This document shows, piece by piece, positions 1-8,518 of a DNA stretch of 64,000 nt (its first letter is position 1; every line of letters begins with the position of its first letter). The notes under the pieces were generated by a model. That model was given only the letters and a program-made list of their open reading frames with translations, was not told where the DNA came from and made no database searches. Source of the DNA: Bacteroidales bacterium (GTDB lineage Bacteria > Bacteroidota > Bacteroidia > Bacteroidales > UBA932); assembly GCA_017398125.1 (NCBI GenBank), contig JAFQHE010000021.1, positions 1 through 64,000 of the forward strand. The letters are read 5' to 3'. The position numbers were made by a program, and so were the translations under genes.

Positions 1-1
1 G

Positions 2-463
2 CGAGTAGTTTTAAGCACATACAGCTGGATTGCAACGATATGTTGTATCTGTGTGAATGTATTCTTTATTTTTATTAATCAACCACCACATATAATACAA
101 TTGCTTCTGATAGTTCTGCTGCTTGTAATGTCAACAGTTGGGCTGTTTTATATGCCTATGAGCATTTCTGCCGATAAATATGCCATACATATTAACCGTA
201 GTTTGAAAATTAAGACCATTCCAATGGCAGATGTAAAATCTGTACGTTTGTGTCCACCAACAATGGGCGCTATACGTATATTTGGAAGTGGAGGATTCTT
301 GGGCTACTGGGGTTGGTTCCGAGAAGGTGATTTGGGCAAATACTTTGCTTACTATGGCCGTTCAAGTGATTGCTTTTTCGTAGAACTTAAGGATGGCCGC
401 AAATATATGTTGGGATGCAATAACGCTCCAAAGATGGTTGAATACATAAAATCACAACTGTAA
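2..463 (+). CDS. Membrane protein with bacterial PH domain (left-truncated)
   Basis: The reading frame stays open to the left edge of the window, so the gene starts upstream; a GTG at 53 is possible but lies inside a hydrophobic segment. Two hydrophobic stretches (around nucleotides 11-75 and 93-155) look like a membrane hairpin. The remainder matches the bacterial PH domain family seen in Bacteroidota (bPH_5 type): a basic strand, then a segment with GAIRIFGSGGFLGYWGWF and the closing DGRKYMLG and helix. These proteins are membrane-anchored and of unknown role. The family assignment rests on the conserved Gly/aromatic block. Confidence 0.7.
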   Translation, partial: RVVLSTYSWIATICCICVNVFFIFINQPPHIIQLLLIVLLLVMSTVGLFYMPMSISADKYAIHINRSLKIKTIPMADVKSVRLCPPTMGAIRIFGSGGFLGYWGWFREGDLGKYFAYYGRSSDCFFVELKDGRKYMLGCNNAPKMVEYIKSQL

Positions 464-565
464 ACTATAGCCTGTATTCCGGTTTCATATTTGCAATTCT
501 GCCTATTTTAGCCAAATATCAAAAGAGAGAAATACAGAATATTCTAAGTACATATGGAAACAACA

Positions 566-599
566 CACCCTGCCAATCAACTTCTGACTTGACAGGGTG
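566..599. other. Hairpin after the PH-domain gene
   Basis: CACCCTG (566-572) pairs with CAGGGTG (593-599), followed by CAA/TTG pairs after one mismatch. It lies 100 nt past the PH-domain gene, but no T-run follows on either strand, so it may be a transcript-end structure rather than a classic intrinsic terminator. The rest of 464-683 shows nothing recognisable. Confidence 0.4.
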
Positions 600-683
600 C
601 GCCCGACTTAACCTAACTTAAAAAACTATTTCGTATAAATAACAACGGATAAGTTCAATTGTTCTGTATCAACAGTACTATTT

Positions 684-908
684 CTACAAATTTTCAATCT
701 CTATTTCAGATAGGCCTGTACACTCTACAATCAAGCCAACATCAAGACCTTTATTTTTCATTAATTTGGCAATCTCACGTTTGCTATGAGCCATACCTTC
801 CGCACGGTCCTCAATCAAACCTCGACTTATGCCTTGCTGAATCCCCTGTTCGATTCCCTTTTCAATCCCCTGCTCTATACCCTGCTCTTTGCTTCTGCTC
901 GTTTCCAT
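684..908 (-). pseudogene. C-terminal remnant of Rpn/PD-(D/E)XK nuclease family protein
   Basis: A 74-residue frame of which the first half is a low-complexity run of EQGIEQGIEKGI-type units and the rest reads as a helix ending in KNKGLDVGLIVECTGLSEIEIENL. Both features are the usual C-terminus of Rpn/PDDEXK_2 transposase-like nucleases, whose tails carry G-rich EG repeats followed by an 'IA..TGLS..EI..L' helix. The catalytic domain is missing: a stop lies 22 nt upstream of the only ATG and no homologous coding remains before it. I read this as a decayed fragment. These families are common, highly mobile and often truncated in Bacteroidales. Confidence 0.65.
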
Positions 909-1232
909 AAAATTTATTGTTTGATAAGATTAATGACAGGCAGTGGATTTGCTGAAGCTCAAATAATTTACTGTGAATCAAAGTGGGCCTACAGCAAATC
1001 CTATCTGCCAGATTTTGAAGATTTCGACACCGGCAAAACTACCACTTATAAGCGGAGCAATAATGCAAAAGAGTAAAATTTACCCTTTTGCATTAAAAAT
1101 TTATTGAATTATGGAAAAATTACCGTTAGATTGACAAACTAATTCCGAGCAAAGCCAAAAGTGACCCGTTGTAAACTTGATTTAGACTTTAGCAATCATG
1201 GACTCCCTAAGAATCCCTGCACATGGAAGGAA
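909..1232. other. Gene-free spacer with a near-perfect palindrome
   Basis: No credible gene on either strand. It contains an inverted repeat at 1062-1094: AATGCAAAAG (1062-1071) against CTTTTGCATT (1085-1094), continuing inward with GTAAA/TTTAC. The arms almost touch, so it could extrude as a cruciform or act as a protein site. It may relate to the neighbouring nuclease remnant. Confidence 0.4.
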
Positions 1233-2699
1233 TTACCTTGAAGGCAAAACCTCTGTAACATCCAGCACATTGCCATTTCTATCAAGGAGAGTAAGCACCA
1301 TTTTTTCAGGAGTTACCTTCATGTGCATAGCACCGACGGTATTAGGCCCTTCGCTCCAACGGAACTTGATTTTGTCGGCACTATACTGCAAAGGTACTGA
1401 AGCATCAAAAGCCACTCCCCTTTCATTGTCTGATGAAGGGGTCTGGATATACACTGTTCCTGTTGTATTTTGCTCAATCTTCCCTGATTTGACTTGCCCA
1501 AGCGGTTTGCCGTCATAAAGGGCAGGTGTGCTTACATAGATATGGTTATTTCCTGCAAGTGCAAGGTTTACCCCCAACTCATCGAACAATTTGCTCCAGC
1601 GTGAGTATTGCGACTCCTTTCCGTCATTTCCAAAGAACCACTGGTAGTGCTCGCAAACAACGGTATATGGTGCAGGATTCTCCTCCACTACCTTACTCAC
1701 CCACTTCTGCGCCACAGCCAGTCCCTCATCACTTCTCATATTCTCATTATTGAGCATAATAAAAAGCACATCACCATACCTAAAATGGTAACATACCCCC
1801 ATCTCACCCTCATATCCGTTCATAGGATATGCCGCAGCATCCCTGAAGAACTCATTTGTTGTACGGTCATAATTGCGGGTCATATTGTCATGATTACCGT
1901 TGACTCCGGCCCACATATACCTCTTGAATGGCTGTTCAGTATAGAGATTCTTCCAGAAAGAGTAACTTCCGCCCCATGCGGTAATGTCACCCAAGTGAAG
2001 TATCCAGTCAAACGGGAATGAGTCATATTCATGCTCACGTACCGTTTCCCCATTATTACCGGCATATTTTTCTACGGTAGAGATCATTGCCATAGCAGCC
2101 TCTGTTCTGCCATATATAGGCGAATATACGTGAAAGTCAGAGATGATACAGGCCTCCCACTCTTTTGCACCGGATGTCTTGAAATATCTCACACCTGTAT
2201 GGTATGTATCACAGAGCAACTCTCTACATTTGCTGTATTTACCTTTGGATTCAATACCAGATATATAGTTTTCTCCAACAACTGCACCATCCGCCAAATT
2301 GCTGCACAACAACGGGTATACTCTATATTTGTAACGTGTATCCGCTTTCAGACCCGCAATTGAAGCATTGTATTTGTTTATGACAACATCTTCATAAAAA
2401 TTCTCACCTTTGGGACCTTTTGAATATACACTGTCATACGTTGTACATAGCCTGCCTTCAAAGAGATGGAATGAAGATTTTTTCCATTCAGAATCACTGA
2501 CCGGAGTTATCTCAACAACAGTACGTTTCACAGATGTATCTGTTGCCCAGCTGATGTTGATTGCATTTTCACAATTCTCTGCCGGACAAGCTGTAACACT
2601 GAATATCCCTGCCAGTTTATCATGCTGTGCATAAGCAGTTGCCGTACAAAATATAGAAATTGCAAGCAGAAAGGATATAAATATTCTTCTCATAATCAT
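1233..2699 (-). CDS. Secreted calcineurin-like metallophosphoesterase (purple acid phosphatase-like)
   Basis: 488 residues. The N-terminus (MRRIFISFLLAISIFCTATAYAQ) is a Sec signal peptide, so the enzyme is periplasmic or exported. Residues about 30-160 form a fibronectin-III-like domain like the one leading purple acid phosphatases. The catalytic domain follows with metallophosphoesterase motifs: SDFHVY (motif I, D-x-H), LGDITAWGG (GD), NGNHDN (GNHD), a histidine in CEHYQW, and GNNHIY in place of the usual GHxH. Likely role is hydrolysis of phosphate esters outside the cytoplasm; substrate unknown. It is last in a minus-strand gene run, 73 nt beyond the NYN-domain gene. The start could also be the second ATG at 2693. 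Confidence 0.8.
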   Translation of the reverse strand: MIMRRIFISFLLAISIFCTATAYAQHDKLAGIFSVTACPAENCENAINISWATDTSVKRTVVEITPVSDSEWKKSSFHLFEGRLCTTYDSVYSKGPKGENFYEDVVINKYNASIAGLKADTRYKYRVYPLLCSNLADGAVVGENYISGIESKGKYSKCRELLCDTYHTGVRYFKTSGAKEWEACIISDFHVYSPIYGRTEAAMAMISTVEKYAGNNGETVREHEYDSFPFDWILHLGDITAWGGSYSFWKNLYTEQPFKRYMWAGVNGNHDNMTRNYDRTTNEFFRDAAAYPMNGYEGEMGVCYHFRYGDVLFIMLNNENMRSDEGLAVAQKWVSKVVEENPAPYTVVCEHYQWFFGNDGKESQYSRWSKLFDELGVNLALAGNNHIYVSTPALYDGKPLGQVKSGKIEQNTTGTVYIQTPSSDNERGVAFDASVPLQYSADKIKFRWSEGPNTVGAMHMKVTPEKMVLTLLDRNGNVLDVTEVLPSR

Positions 2700-2772
2700 A
2701 ATAATATAAAATTCCCGACAACCATATTTCTCTGCAGATCCTGAAAAATGGAGTGTCGGGATAAAAGTAAAT

Positions 2773-3399
2773 CTATTTGCTGTTTACACAAATCCTCTCA
2801 AACAGGGATTTGTCTGCCATACTCTCATTGCCGAGGTCAAGATGCCACCCCACCTCCTCCTTGAGCAATTTTGAAGTGGATGACTGGGAATCAAGCCTCC
2901 AGTTCAGAAGAATGACTTTTGTTTTAAGGGCGTTCAATTTCTTTGCAAGCATCTCATGGTCTGCATCACCGGTAACAAGAATCACAAAATCAAACTTGCG
3001 TATCATTGAGAGTTCATAGGTTTCCAAGGCAAACCAGACATCAACACCCTTCTCAATGACTGTAATTCCACCCCTCTTCTCAAGCTCCCTCAAATGTTTG
3101 TAATGGAATATGACATCATTCTCAATAAGGGAATCTTCAAACAGCCGCTCCTCATAAAGCAGATTCTTGTCCTGGGCATCTGAAGCCCTGTACCTGCCCC
3201 TGAAATAGTGGGCCTCAACTATGTGTATATCTTCAAGCCTGCTCTCCGACTTTTTTGCTATGCGCTCACGCATATAATCAAAAAGAGCCCTTATATCCAA
3301 CTGTTTTGAAAAGAGTCTCTGCAACCCCTCATTTATTTTTGCATAATATCCTCCATCAATGAAGATACCTACCGACAACTGATTGTTTCCCATAATCAT
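2773..3399 (-). CDS. NYN-domain (PIN-like) putative RNase
   Basis: About 208 residues from the ATG at 3399; an earlier in-frame ATG at 3456 would overlap the upstream gene and adds a poor N-terminus. The protein opens with SVGIFIDGGYY, the first acidic motif of NYN/LabA-DUF88 proteins, has a central acidic residue in KGVDVWFALE, and later VTGDADHEMLAKKL, matching the D.D site of this PIN-like nuclease fold. Family members are predicted metal-dependent RNases; the substrate is unknown. It sits directly behind the GNAT gene and is probably co-transcribed with it. Confidence 0.75.
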   Translation of the reverse strand: MIMGNNQLSVGIFIDGGYYAKINEGLQRLFSKQLDIRALFDYMRERIAKKSESRLEDIHIVEAHYFRGRYRASDAQDKNLLYEERLFEDSLIENDVIFHYKHLRELEKRGGITVIEKGVDVWFALETYELSMIRKFDFVILVTGDADHEMLAKKLNALKTKVILLNWRLDSQSSTSKLLKEEVGWHLDLGNESMADKSLFERICVNSK

Positions 3400-3434
3400 A
3401 AATTTTATTGCAGCTCTGTTTCTGACAAATTTCG

Positions 3435-4556
3435 CTATAGAGGCCTGCACCAGCACCTGCGGCGCATAAACTCCTCATGGTCATAACTCTCCCAAACCTT
3501 TATGGCAGCAGTATTTGTATCAATCTGAGGATTTGTAATTGCATGCGCAATCTTATACTTCTGGAAATTGCTGCTCAACTGCGCATGATAGATAGCCGAG
3601 AGGCCCTTCAGGGCCCAAGCCGGAGATGATCCTACCATCATCAGGTCAATGGTGTTGTATCTCTTGTATCCTTTGAGTATATGGTACCATCCAAAAGGGA
3701 AAACCTTTCCTTTTGCCTTTTTGAATGCCTCAGAAAGGCTTGGCAGACACAGTCCGAATGCAGCCACATCATTATTCTCATCTACAACAAGACAAGTAAG
3801 CTCAGGTTTCAACAGTTTGAAATATGCCGAACCTGTCTTCTTGATTTCGGAAGGTGTAAGTGGTATGAAGTTATGGACCGCCTTAAAACACTCATTGTAA
3901 ATCTTGAAGAATTTGTCTATCAACACATCACGCTCCTGACCCTTAATTTTTGTAATGTCGAGAAGACGCAAATTGTATCTCTGCATAAGTATATCGGCAA
4001 GACGGGTAAGTTTTTCGGGAGTTGCCTGAGACGCATTCAATTTGTATTGGATCCAGTCACACTCCTTCTCAAATCCCATCTTCTCCATAAACTGCGGATA
4101 ATATGGGTAATTATACAGGCAGTTGGTAGGGGGAGTATTTTCAAATCCCGATATAAGCATACCCTGACGGCCCAATGTATTGTATGCCAACGGGCCATGA
4201 ATGACCTCCATTCCCTGTTGCTTAAGCCATTTTGAAGCTGTATCCATAAGGGCCTTTGCAACCTCCAGATCATTAATGAAGTCATACCATCCGAAACGGC
4301 CCCTTTTTGTATGGTAGAACTCATTGTATCTCGGATTTACAATAGCCTGTATACGTCCAACCACCTTGTTCTCTTTATATGCCAGCCACATTTTGCGGGT
4401 ACAGTATTCCAGAGCCGGATCATTTGTAAGAGATGCCTTCTGATCCATATCCAAAGTTGGAACATAGGCATCGCAATCCTTATACAGCTTGTTCTGGAAC
4501 TGATAGAATGCCTTCAGCTCCTTTGCTGTAGTTACTTCTTTTATAGTAATGGCCAT
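3435..4556 (-). CDS. GNAT-fold acyltransferase-like protein
   Basis: 373 residues starting at the ATG of MAITIKEV; a longer frame to 4631 adds an unlikely N-terminus that overlaps the spacer. The N-terminal half (KMWLAYKENKVVGRIQAIVNPRYNEF, then GRFGWYDFINDLEVAKALMDTASKWLKQQGMEVIHGP) has the strand-helix order of a GNAT acetyltransferase, and the C-terminal half (AAFGLCLPSLSEAF...HAITNPQIDTNTAAIKVWESY) suggests a second GNAT-like lobe. Proteins of this length and layout are widespread in Bacteroidota, but no substrate is known to me. It lies between tcdA and the NYN gene in the same run. Confidence 0.65.
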   Translation of the reverse strand: MAITIKEVTTAKELKAFYQFQNKLYKDCDAYVPTLDMDQKASLTNDPALEYCTRKMWLAYKENKVVGRIQAIVNPRYNEFYHTKRGRFGWYDFINDLEVAKALMDTASKWLKQQGMEVIHGPLAYNTLGRQGMLISGFENTPPTNCLYNYPYYPQFMEKMGFEKECDWIQYKLNASQATPEKLTRLADILMQRYNLRLLDITKIKGQERDVLIDKFFKIYNECFKAVHNFIPLTPSEIKKTGSAYFKLLKPELTCLVVDENNDVAAFGLCLPSLSEAFKKAKGKVFPFGWYHILKGYKRYNTIDLMMVGSSPAWALKGLSAIYHAQLSSNFQKYKIAHAITNPQIDTNTAAIKVWESYDHEEFMRRRCWCRPL

Positions 4557-4582
4557 ATTTTCTTCTTTTAAAGGTGACAAAT

Positions 4583-5302
4583 TTAGCACTTTTTTATCAA
4601 ATGTGTTATTACTGCCTGCGCACATACGCACCCAAATACCGCGGGAAGATAGGAAATAGTCCCTACCTGACTCTTTTTATTGCGCTCCTCCATTGGCACA
4701 ATTGCATCCTTGTCGGGCAACTCCTCCGAAAAGACCACATCAAAACCTTTGGATATGCCAACCTTGCGCAACTTCTTCCTCAGCATATAGGCCAACGGGC
4801 AATTAAATGATTTTGACAAATCCTTTATCCTTATGGCTGTTGCATCATATTTTGCCCCTGCACCCATTGAAGATACCAGAGGAATCGAATTATCCATACA
4901 ATGTTTTATAAGCGCTATCTTTGGAGACAGGGTATCAATGGCATCAACTACATAATCGGGCCTATAACCGCCCAACAATCTCTCCACATTATCTTCCTCT
5001 ATATACTCACATATAAGATCGAGCACAACTGCCGGATTTATATCCTTAAGGCGCGCAGCCAGAACATCGGTCTTGTATTTTCCTACTGTTGAATCCAGGG
5101 CTATAAGTTGCCTGTTTTTGTTGGTAATGCTTACAGTATCGGAATCAACCAATACCAGTCTGCCCACTCCGGCCCTGCAGAGCATCTCTGCTGCGTATGC
5201 TCCCACTCCTCCAAGACCCACTACCATAACTGCAGCCCCTGCCAAAGCAGCCAGCCCCTCATCACCCATCAATATCTGTGTCCTCTCCTGCCAGTTTTCC
5301 AT
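4583..5302 (-). CDS. tcdA: tRNA threonylcarbamoyladenosine dehydratase (TcdA/CsdL)
   Basis: 239 residues. An E1-like, ThiF/MoeB-fold enzyme that uses ATP to cyclise t6A37 in tRNA to the ct6A hydantoin form. Seen: N-terminal nucleotide-binding motif VMVVGLGGVGAYAAEMLCRAG, LVDSDTVSITNKNRQ with the Asp and Asn/Arg that contact ATP, and VVDAIDTLSPK. The C-terminal CxxC zinc pairs of ThiF/MoeB are absent, as expected for TcdA. The start was chosen at MENWQERTQ, which leaves a one-base gap after the mazG stop at 5304; the longer frame overlaps mazG. Confidence 0.88.
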   Translation of the reverse strand: MENWQERTQILMGDEGLAALAGAAVMVVGLGGVGAYAAEMLCRAGVGRLVLVDSDTVSITNKNRQLIALDSTVGKYKTDVLAARLKDINPAVVLDLICEYIEEDNVERLLGGYRPDYVVDAIDTLSPKIALIKHCMDNSIPLVSSMGAGAKYDATAIRIKDLSKSFNCPLAYMLRKKLRKVGISKGFDVVFSEELPDKDAIVPMEERNKKSQVGTISYLPAVFGCVCAQAVITHLIKKC

Positions 5303-5303
5303 G

Positions 5304-6146
5304 CTACAATCCCTTTCTTTTGGCCTCATCCCAGATGGCATCCATCTCCTCAAGGGTCATATCCTTCAATGAGAGTCCCTTTCTTATAGTCTGCTGTTCG
5401 AGGTATGTAAATCTATTACGGAACTTCTGGTTTGTACTTTCCAAAGCTGTGTCGGGTTCAAGTTTGTAGAGTCTTGCAGCATTTACAAGTGAGAAGAAGA
5501 GATCTCCCAACTCTCCCTGAGCCCTCGCAAAAACCTCTTCACGTTGCTCCTGAGTAGCTTCATCGCTCTTCATAACAGCATCCATTCCATTCATCTCAAC
5601 CTCAAGTTCCGCAATCTCCTCCTTAACCTTTTTCCACACATCCTCCTTCTTGTCCCAGTCAAAGCCTACGGCCCTCGCCTTATCCTGCATTCTGTAGGCC
5701 TTTATCATGCTTGGCATACTTTGAGGCACACCACTTAATATGGTCTTGTTTCCATCTTTTTCCTTTGTCTTTAGAGCCTCCCAGTTCTGTACTACCTGGC
5801 CCGCATTCTCAACCTCTGTAGTTGAGTAGACATGAGGATGCCTGTAAATGAGTTTGCTGCACAACTTGTCAATAACCTCAACTATATCAAACTGGCCATT
5901 CTCTTCTGCAATCTTTGAATAGAAGACAATATGAAGCAGAATATCTCCCAACTCCTTACATATATTAGGCATATCATTCTGCATAATTGCATCGGATAAT
6001 TCAAAGGTCTCTTCAATTGTCAATGTACGCAAACTCTCAATTGTCTGCTCCCTGTCCCAAGGACACTTCTCCCTCAATTCATCCATAACATCAAGAAGAC
6101 GTGAAAATGCCTCCATCTGTACTGCTCTTTTTTCGCTCTTTGTCAT
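5304..6146 (-). CDS. mazG: Nucleoside triphosphate pyrophosphohydrolase MazG
   Basis: About 280 residues with two MazG domains, the usual length. The first carries CPWDREQTIESLRTLTIEETFELSDAI and ELGDILLHIVFYSKIAEE; the second carries VKEEIAELEVEMNG and GELGDLFFSLVNAARL, the helices with EExxE and ExxD that hold Mg2+. It converts (d)NTPs to monophosphates and pyrophosphate, cleaning non-canonical nucleotides and possibly lowering ppGpp. An upstream in-frame ATG at 6176 overlaps the previous gene by 11 nt; MTKSEKRAV at 6146 is the likelier start. Confidence 0.9.
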   Translation of the reverse strand: MTKSEKRAVQMEAFSRLLDVMDELREKCPWDREQTIESLRTLTIEETFELSDAIMQNDMPNICKELGDILLHIVFYSKIAEENGQFDIVEVIDKLCSKLIYRHPHVYSTTEVENAGQVVQNWEALKTKEKDGNKTILSGVPQSMPSMIKAYRMQDKARAVGFDWDKKEDVWKKVKEEIAELEVEMNGMDAVMKSDEATQEQREEVFARAQGELGDLFFSLVNAARLYKLEPDTALESTNQKFRNRFTYLEQQTIRKGLSLKDMTLEEMDAIWDEAKRKGL

Positions 6147-6165
6147 ATTTATGCTTTTATATAGG

Positions 6166-7014
6166 TCACTTTTCAAATGTAAACTTTATCATAATCTCTG
6201 CTGTGGTATCAATTCCCTCCAATGCTGTAAAATTTCCACCGTTAATTGCCAATTCCAACTGGTCCAACGAGTTGAAAAAGGCAAGTTCTTCGCCTGGTTC
6301 AACATCCCAATAACCGTCTGAAATCTTCTCTAGCTTCAAATAGGGTCCCTGCACAAAAATCACATACGATATTTTCTTTGCGCCATTCACCATTGCTGAT
6401 GTTGCCACCTTAAAGAAACTTTCACGCGTAATGTTTGTAATAGCATTGCCATATGAATCGATATAGACAACTCTGCCTACAATCCTCTCAGGCATCACCA
6501 CAGCACACTCGCTTACAGCACCTCTCAACTCAACCTTCTCAAGTTCATCAAGCCTTCCCTGCAAAATATACCTTACACCCTTTTCAAAGAGTTCCAATGC
6601 AGAGAAACCAGATGATCTCCTCTCCATCTCCTCCCCTCCCGACAGTCTGAAGGCCTCTACCTCCTCCCCCACACTGAAAAGCAGTGCAAACCGCCCATCA
6701 TCAGGAGAGATGAAATAGTGTCCTTTTCTCTTAACCACTACCATATCAATCCCATCATGAGGCTCACTCTCCACAGCTATAAGGTGGATTGACCCGTCGG
6801 GATAGTGATGATAGGAGTTCTTTAATATGAAACATGCCTCCGAGATGTCAAACGGCTTTACTGTAGTGGATATGTCAACAATATTGAAAAGATCTGCAAC
6901 TGGTATTTTATTGAGCTCTTTACAAGCAAGATACACAGAAAACATCTTTCCCTTCAATGAAGGAAGATAGTAATCGCTACGACTCCAGTCACTGGTTATT
7001 GTTATTATTGGCAT
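6166..7014 (-). CDS. SAM hydroxide adenosyltransferase-like protein (DUF62 family), divergent
   Basis: 282 residues. Fold-level matches to the S-adenosyl-L-methionine hydrolase/chlorinase/fluorinase family: ITSDWSRSDYYLPSLKGKMFS at the N-terminus, VDISTTVKPFDISEACFILKNSYHHYPDGSIHLIAV, FISPDDGRFALLF, and the C-terminal GRVVYIDSYGNAITNITRE. The usual catalytic VDPGVGTxRR block is replaced by VESEPHDGIDMVV, and the FHGRD histidine motif is not visible, so the Asp-Arg-His site may be absent. It may bind SAM/adenosine without the classical chemistry. It heads the minus-strand mazG-tcdA run; a -7-like TAACTTTG (7023-7030, minus) lies just upstream. Confidence 0.75.
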   Translation of the reverse strand: MPIITITSDWSRSDYYLPSLKGKMFSVYLACKELNKIPVADLFNIVDISTTVKPFDISEACFILKNSYHHYPDGSIHLIAVESEPHDGIDMVVVKRKGHYFISPDDGRFALLFSVGEEVEAFRLSGGEEMERRSSGFSALELFEKGVRYILQGRLDELEKVELRGAVSECAVVMPERIVGRVVYIDSYGNAITNITRESFFKVATSAMVNGAKKISYVIFVQGPYLKLEKISDGYWDVEPGEELAFFNSLDQLELAINGGNFTALEGIDTTAEIMIKFTFEK

Positions 7015-7038
7015 AGTGAGCACAAAGTTATTAAAAAT

Positions 7039-7070
7039 GTTGCTTATCCACGTTAAAGTTTATACTTTTG
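7039..7070 (+). promoter_or_regulatory. Bacteroidota-type promoter for the CoA-transferase
   Basis: GTTG at 7039-7042 and TACTTTTG at 7063-7070 match the -33/-7 pattern with a 20-nt spacer. Transcription would start near 7075, giving a leader of about 45 nt before the ATG at 7119. Confidence 0.55.
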
Positions 7071-7118
7071 TTGATTATTTGAACATAGGATTAACTTTAA
7101 ATATTAAATAAACTGAAA

Positions 7119-8426
7119 ATGCAGAAGACTATTAAATTTATCAGCGCAGACGAGGCTGTTAAATATGTTAAAAGTGGTGACCATATCCACTTGAGCAGTG
7201 TTGCAAGTGCTCCAAAAGTACTTATTGACGCTCTATGCCGCAGAGGTGATGCAGGTGAGTTGAGAGATGTAAGAATCCACCACTTGCATACTGAGGGTGA
7301 GGCTCCTTACACTGATGCAAAATATGAAGGCATATTCTTCCACCAGGCATTCTTTGTTGGAGGTAATGTAAGAAAGAGCGTTCAGGCAGGTTATGCCGAC
7401 TATATTCCAATCTTTTTGAGCGAGACCCAGAAACTTTACAGAAGCGGTGTCCTTCCATGTGACGTTGCCATGATTCAGGTATCAACTCCAGACAAACATG
7501 GATATGTTTCATTGGGTACATCTGTAGATGCAACCTTGGCAGCAATCGAGTGTGCAAGAGTTGTAATTGCAGTTGTAAACAAGAATGTTCCACGTTCATT
7601 TGGTGATGCAATGATTCCGATGAGCATGATTGACCACTTTGTTGAGCATGACAGCATACTTGAGCCTGCTCATTTTGCTGCACCATCAGAGATTGAGATT
7701 GCAATTGGAAAGAACTGTGCTGCATTGATCGAGGATGGCGCTACACTTCAGATGGGTATCGGTGCTATTCCTAATGCAGTTCTTGCACAACTTGGCAACC
7801 ACAAGAATTTGGGTATCCATACAGAGATGTTTGCAGACGGTGTGCTTCCTCTTGTTGAGAAAGGTGTTATCAACGGTGCAAACAAAGCTATCGACAAGGG
7901 CAAAATGGTATCAACATTCCTTATGGGTTCACAAACCTGCTATGATTTCATTGATGACAACCCTATGGTTGCAATGATGGATGTAGGATATACCAATGAT
8001 CCTTTCGTAATTGCAAAGAACCCTAAAGTTACAGCAATCAACTCAGCCCTTCAGGTTGACATCACAGGTCAGGTTTGCGCAGACTCACTTGGTACAAAAT
8101 TCTACTCCGGTGTAGGCGGACAGATTGACTTCATCTATGGAGCATCACTTTCAAAAGGCGGTAAAGCAATCATCGCAATGCCTTCAGCAACAAACAAAGG
8201 TATAAGCAAGATTGCCAACATCCTTACTCCAGGTGCAGGTGTAGTTACCACAAGAAATCACATCCATTGGTTTGTAACTGAGTATGGTGCAGTTAATCTA
8301 TACGGCAAATCGCTTCAGGAAAGAGCAAAACTTGTTATAAGCGTTGCTCATCCAAGTGCACAGGAGGAGTTGGACAAAGCAGCTTTCGAAAGATTTGGTC
8401 CTCACTTCCACTATGTAGAGAAATAA
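7119..8426 (+). CDS. Acetyl-CoA hydrolase/transferase family CoA-transferase (4-hydroxybutyrate CoA-transferase-like)
   Basis: 435 residues, full length for the AbfT/Cat1 family. It moves CoA between acetyl-CoA (or another donor) and a short-chain acid. The catalytic glutamate is E236 in LGIHTEMFADG; flanking CoA-loop signatures are QMGIGAIPNA and GVGGQIDFIYGASLSKGGKAIIAMPS. The sequence resembles 4-hydroxybutyrate and butyryl/succinyl CoA-transferases of Bacteroidales more than acetyl-CoA hydrolases, but substrate specificity cannot be fixed by eye. It stands alone between its own promoter and a strong terminator, suggesting monocistronic expression in fermentation. Confidence 0.85.
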   Translation: MQKTIKFISADEAVKYVKSGDHIHLSSVASAPKVLIDALCRRGDAGELRDVRIHHLHTEGEAPYTDAKYEGIFFHQAFFVGGNVRKSVQAGYADYIPIFLSETQKLYRSGVLPCDVAMIQVSTPDKHGYVSLGTSVDATLAAIECARVVIAVVNKNVPRSFGDAMIPMSMIDHFVEHDSILEPAHFAAPSEIEIAIGKNCAALIEDGATLQMGIGAIPNAVLAQLGNHKNLGIHTEMFADGVLPLVEKGVINGANKAIDKGKMVSTFLMGSQTCYDFIDDNPMVAMMDVGYTNDPFVIAKNPKVTAINSALQVDITGQVCADSLGTKFYSGVGGQIDFIYGASLSKGGKAIIAMPSATNKGISKIANILTPGAGVVTTRNHIHWFVTEYGAVNLYGKSLQERAKLVISVAHPSAQEELDKAAFERFGPHFHYVEK

Positions 8427-8445
8427 TTACTCAACATAATAAAAT

Positions 8446-8477
8446 AAAAAAGGCAGCCCAGAAGGGTTGCCTTTTTT
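8446..8477 (+). terminator. Intrinsic terminator after the CoA-transferase
   Basis: AAAAAAGGCAGCCC (8446-8459) pairs with GGGTTGCCTTTTTT (8464-8477) through one G-U pair, loop AGAA, ending in a T-run. The flanking A-run makes it usable from both strands. Confidence 0.9.
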
Positions 8478-8518
8478 ATTTTCATACAACTATATTAAAG
8501 AATTCTTTTGTATATCAG

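Noticed and set aside
2714..2761. CCCGACA...TGTCGGG inverted repeat upstream of the metallophosphoesterase as a terminator
   Set aside because: The arms are 7 bp with about 34 nt between them and no T-run; the left arm is one of the over-represented octamer copies.
7222..7725. A 167-residue minus-strand frame inside the CoA-transferase gene
   Set aside because: Antisense shadow rich in Gln/His/Leu; the plus-strand gene has clear family motifs.
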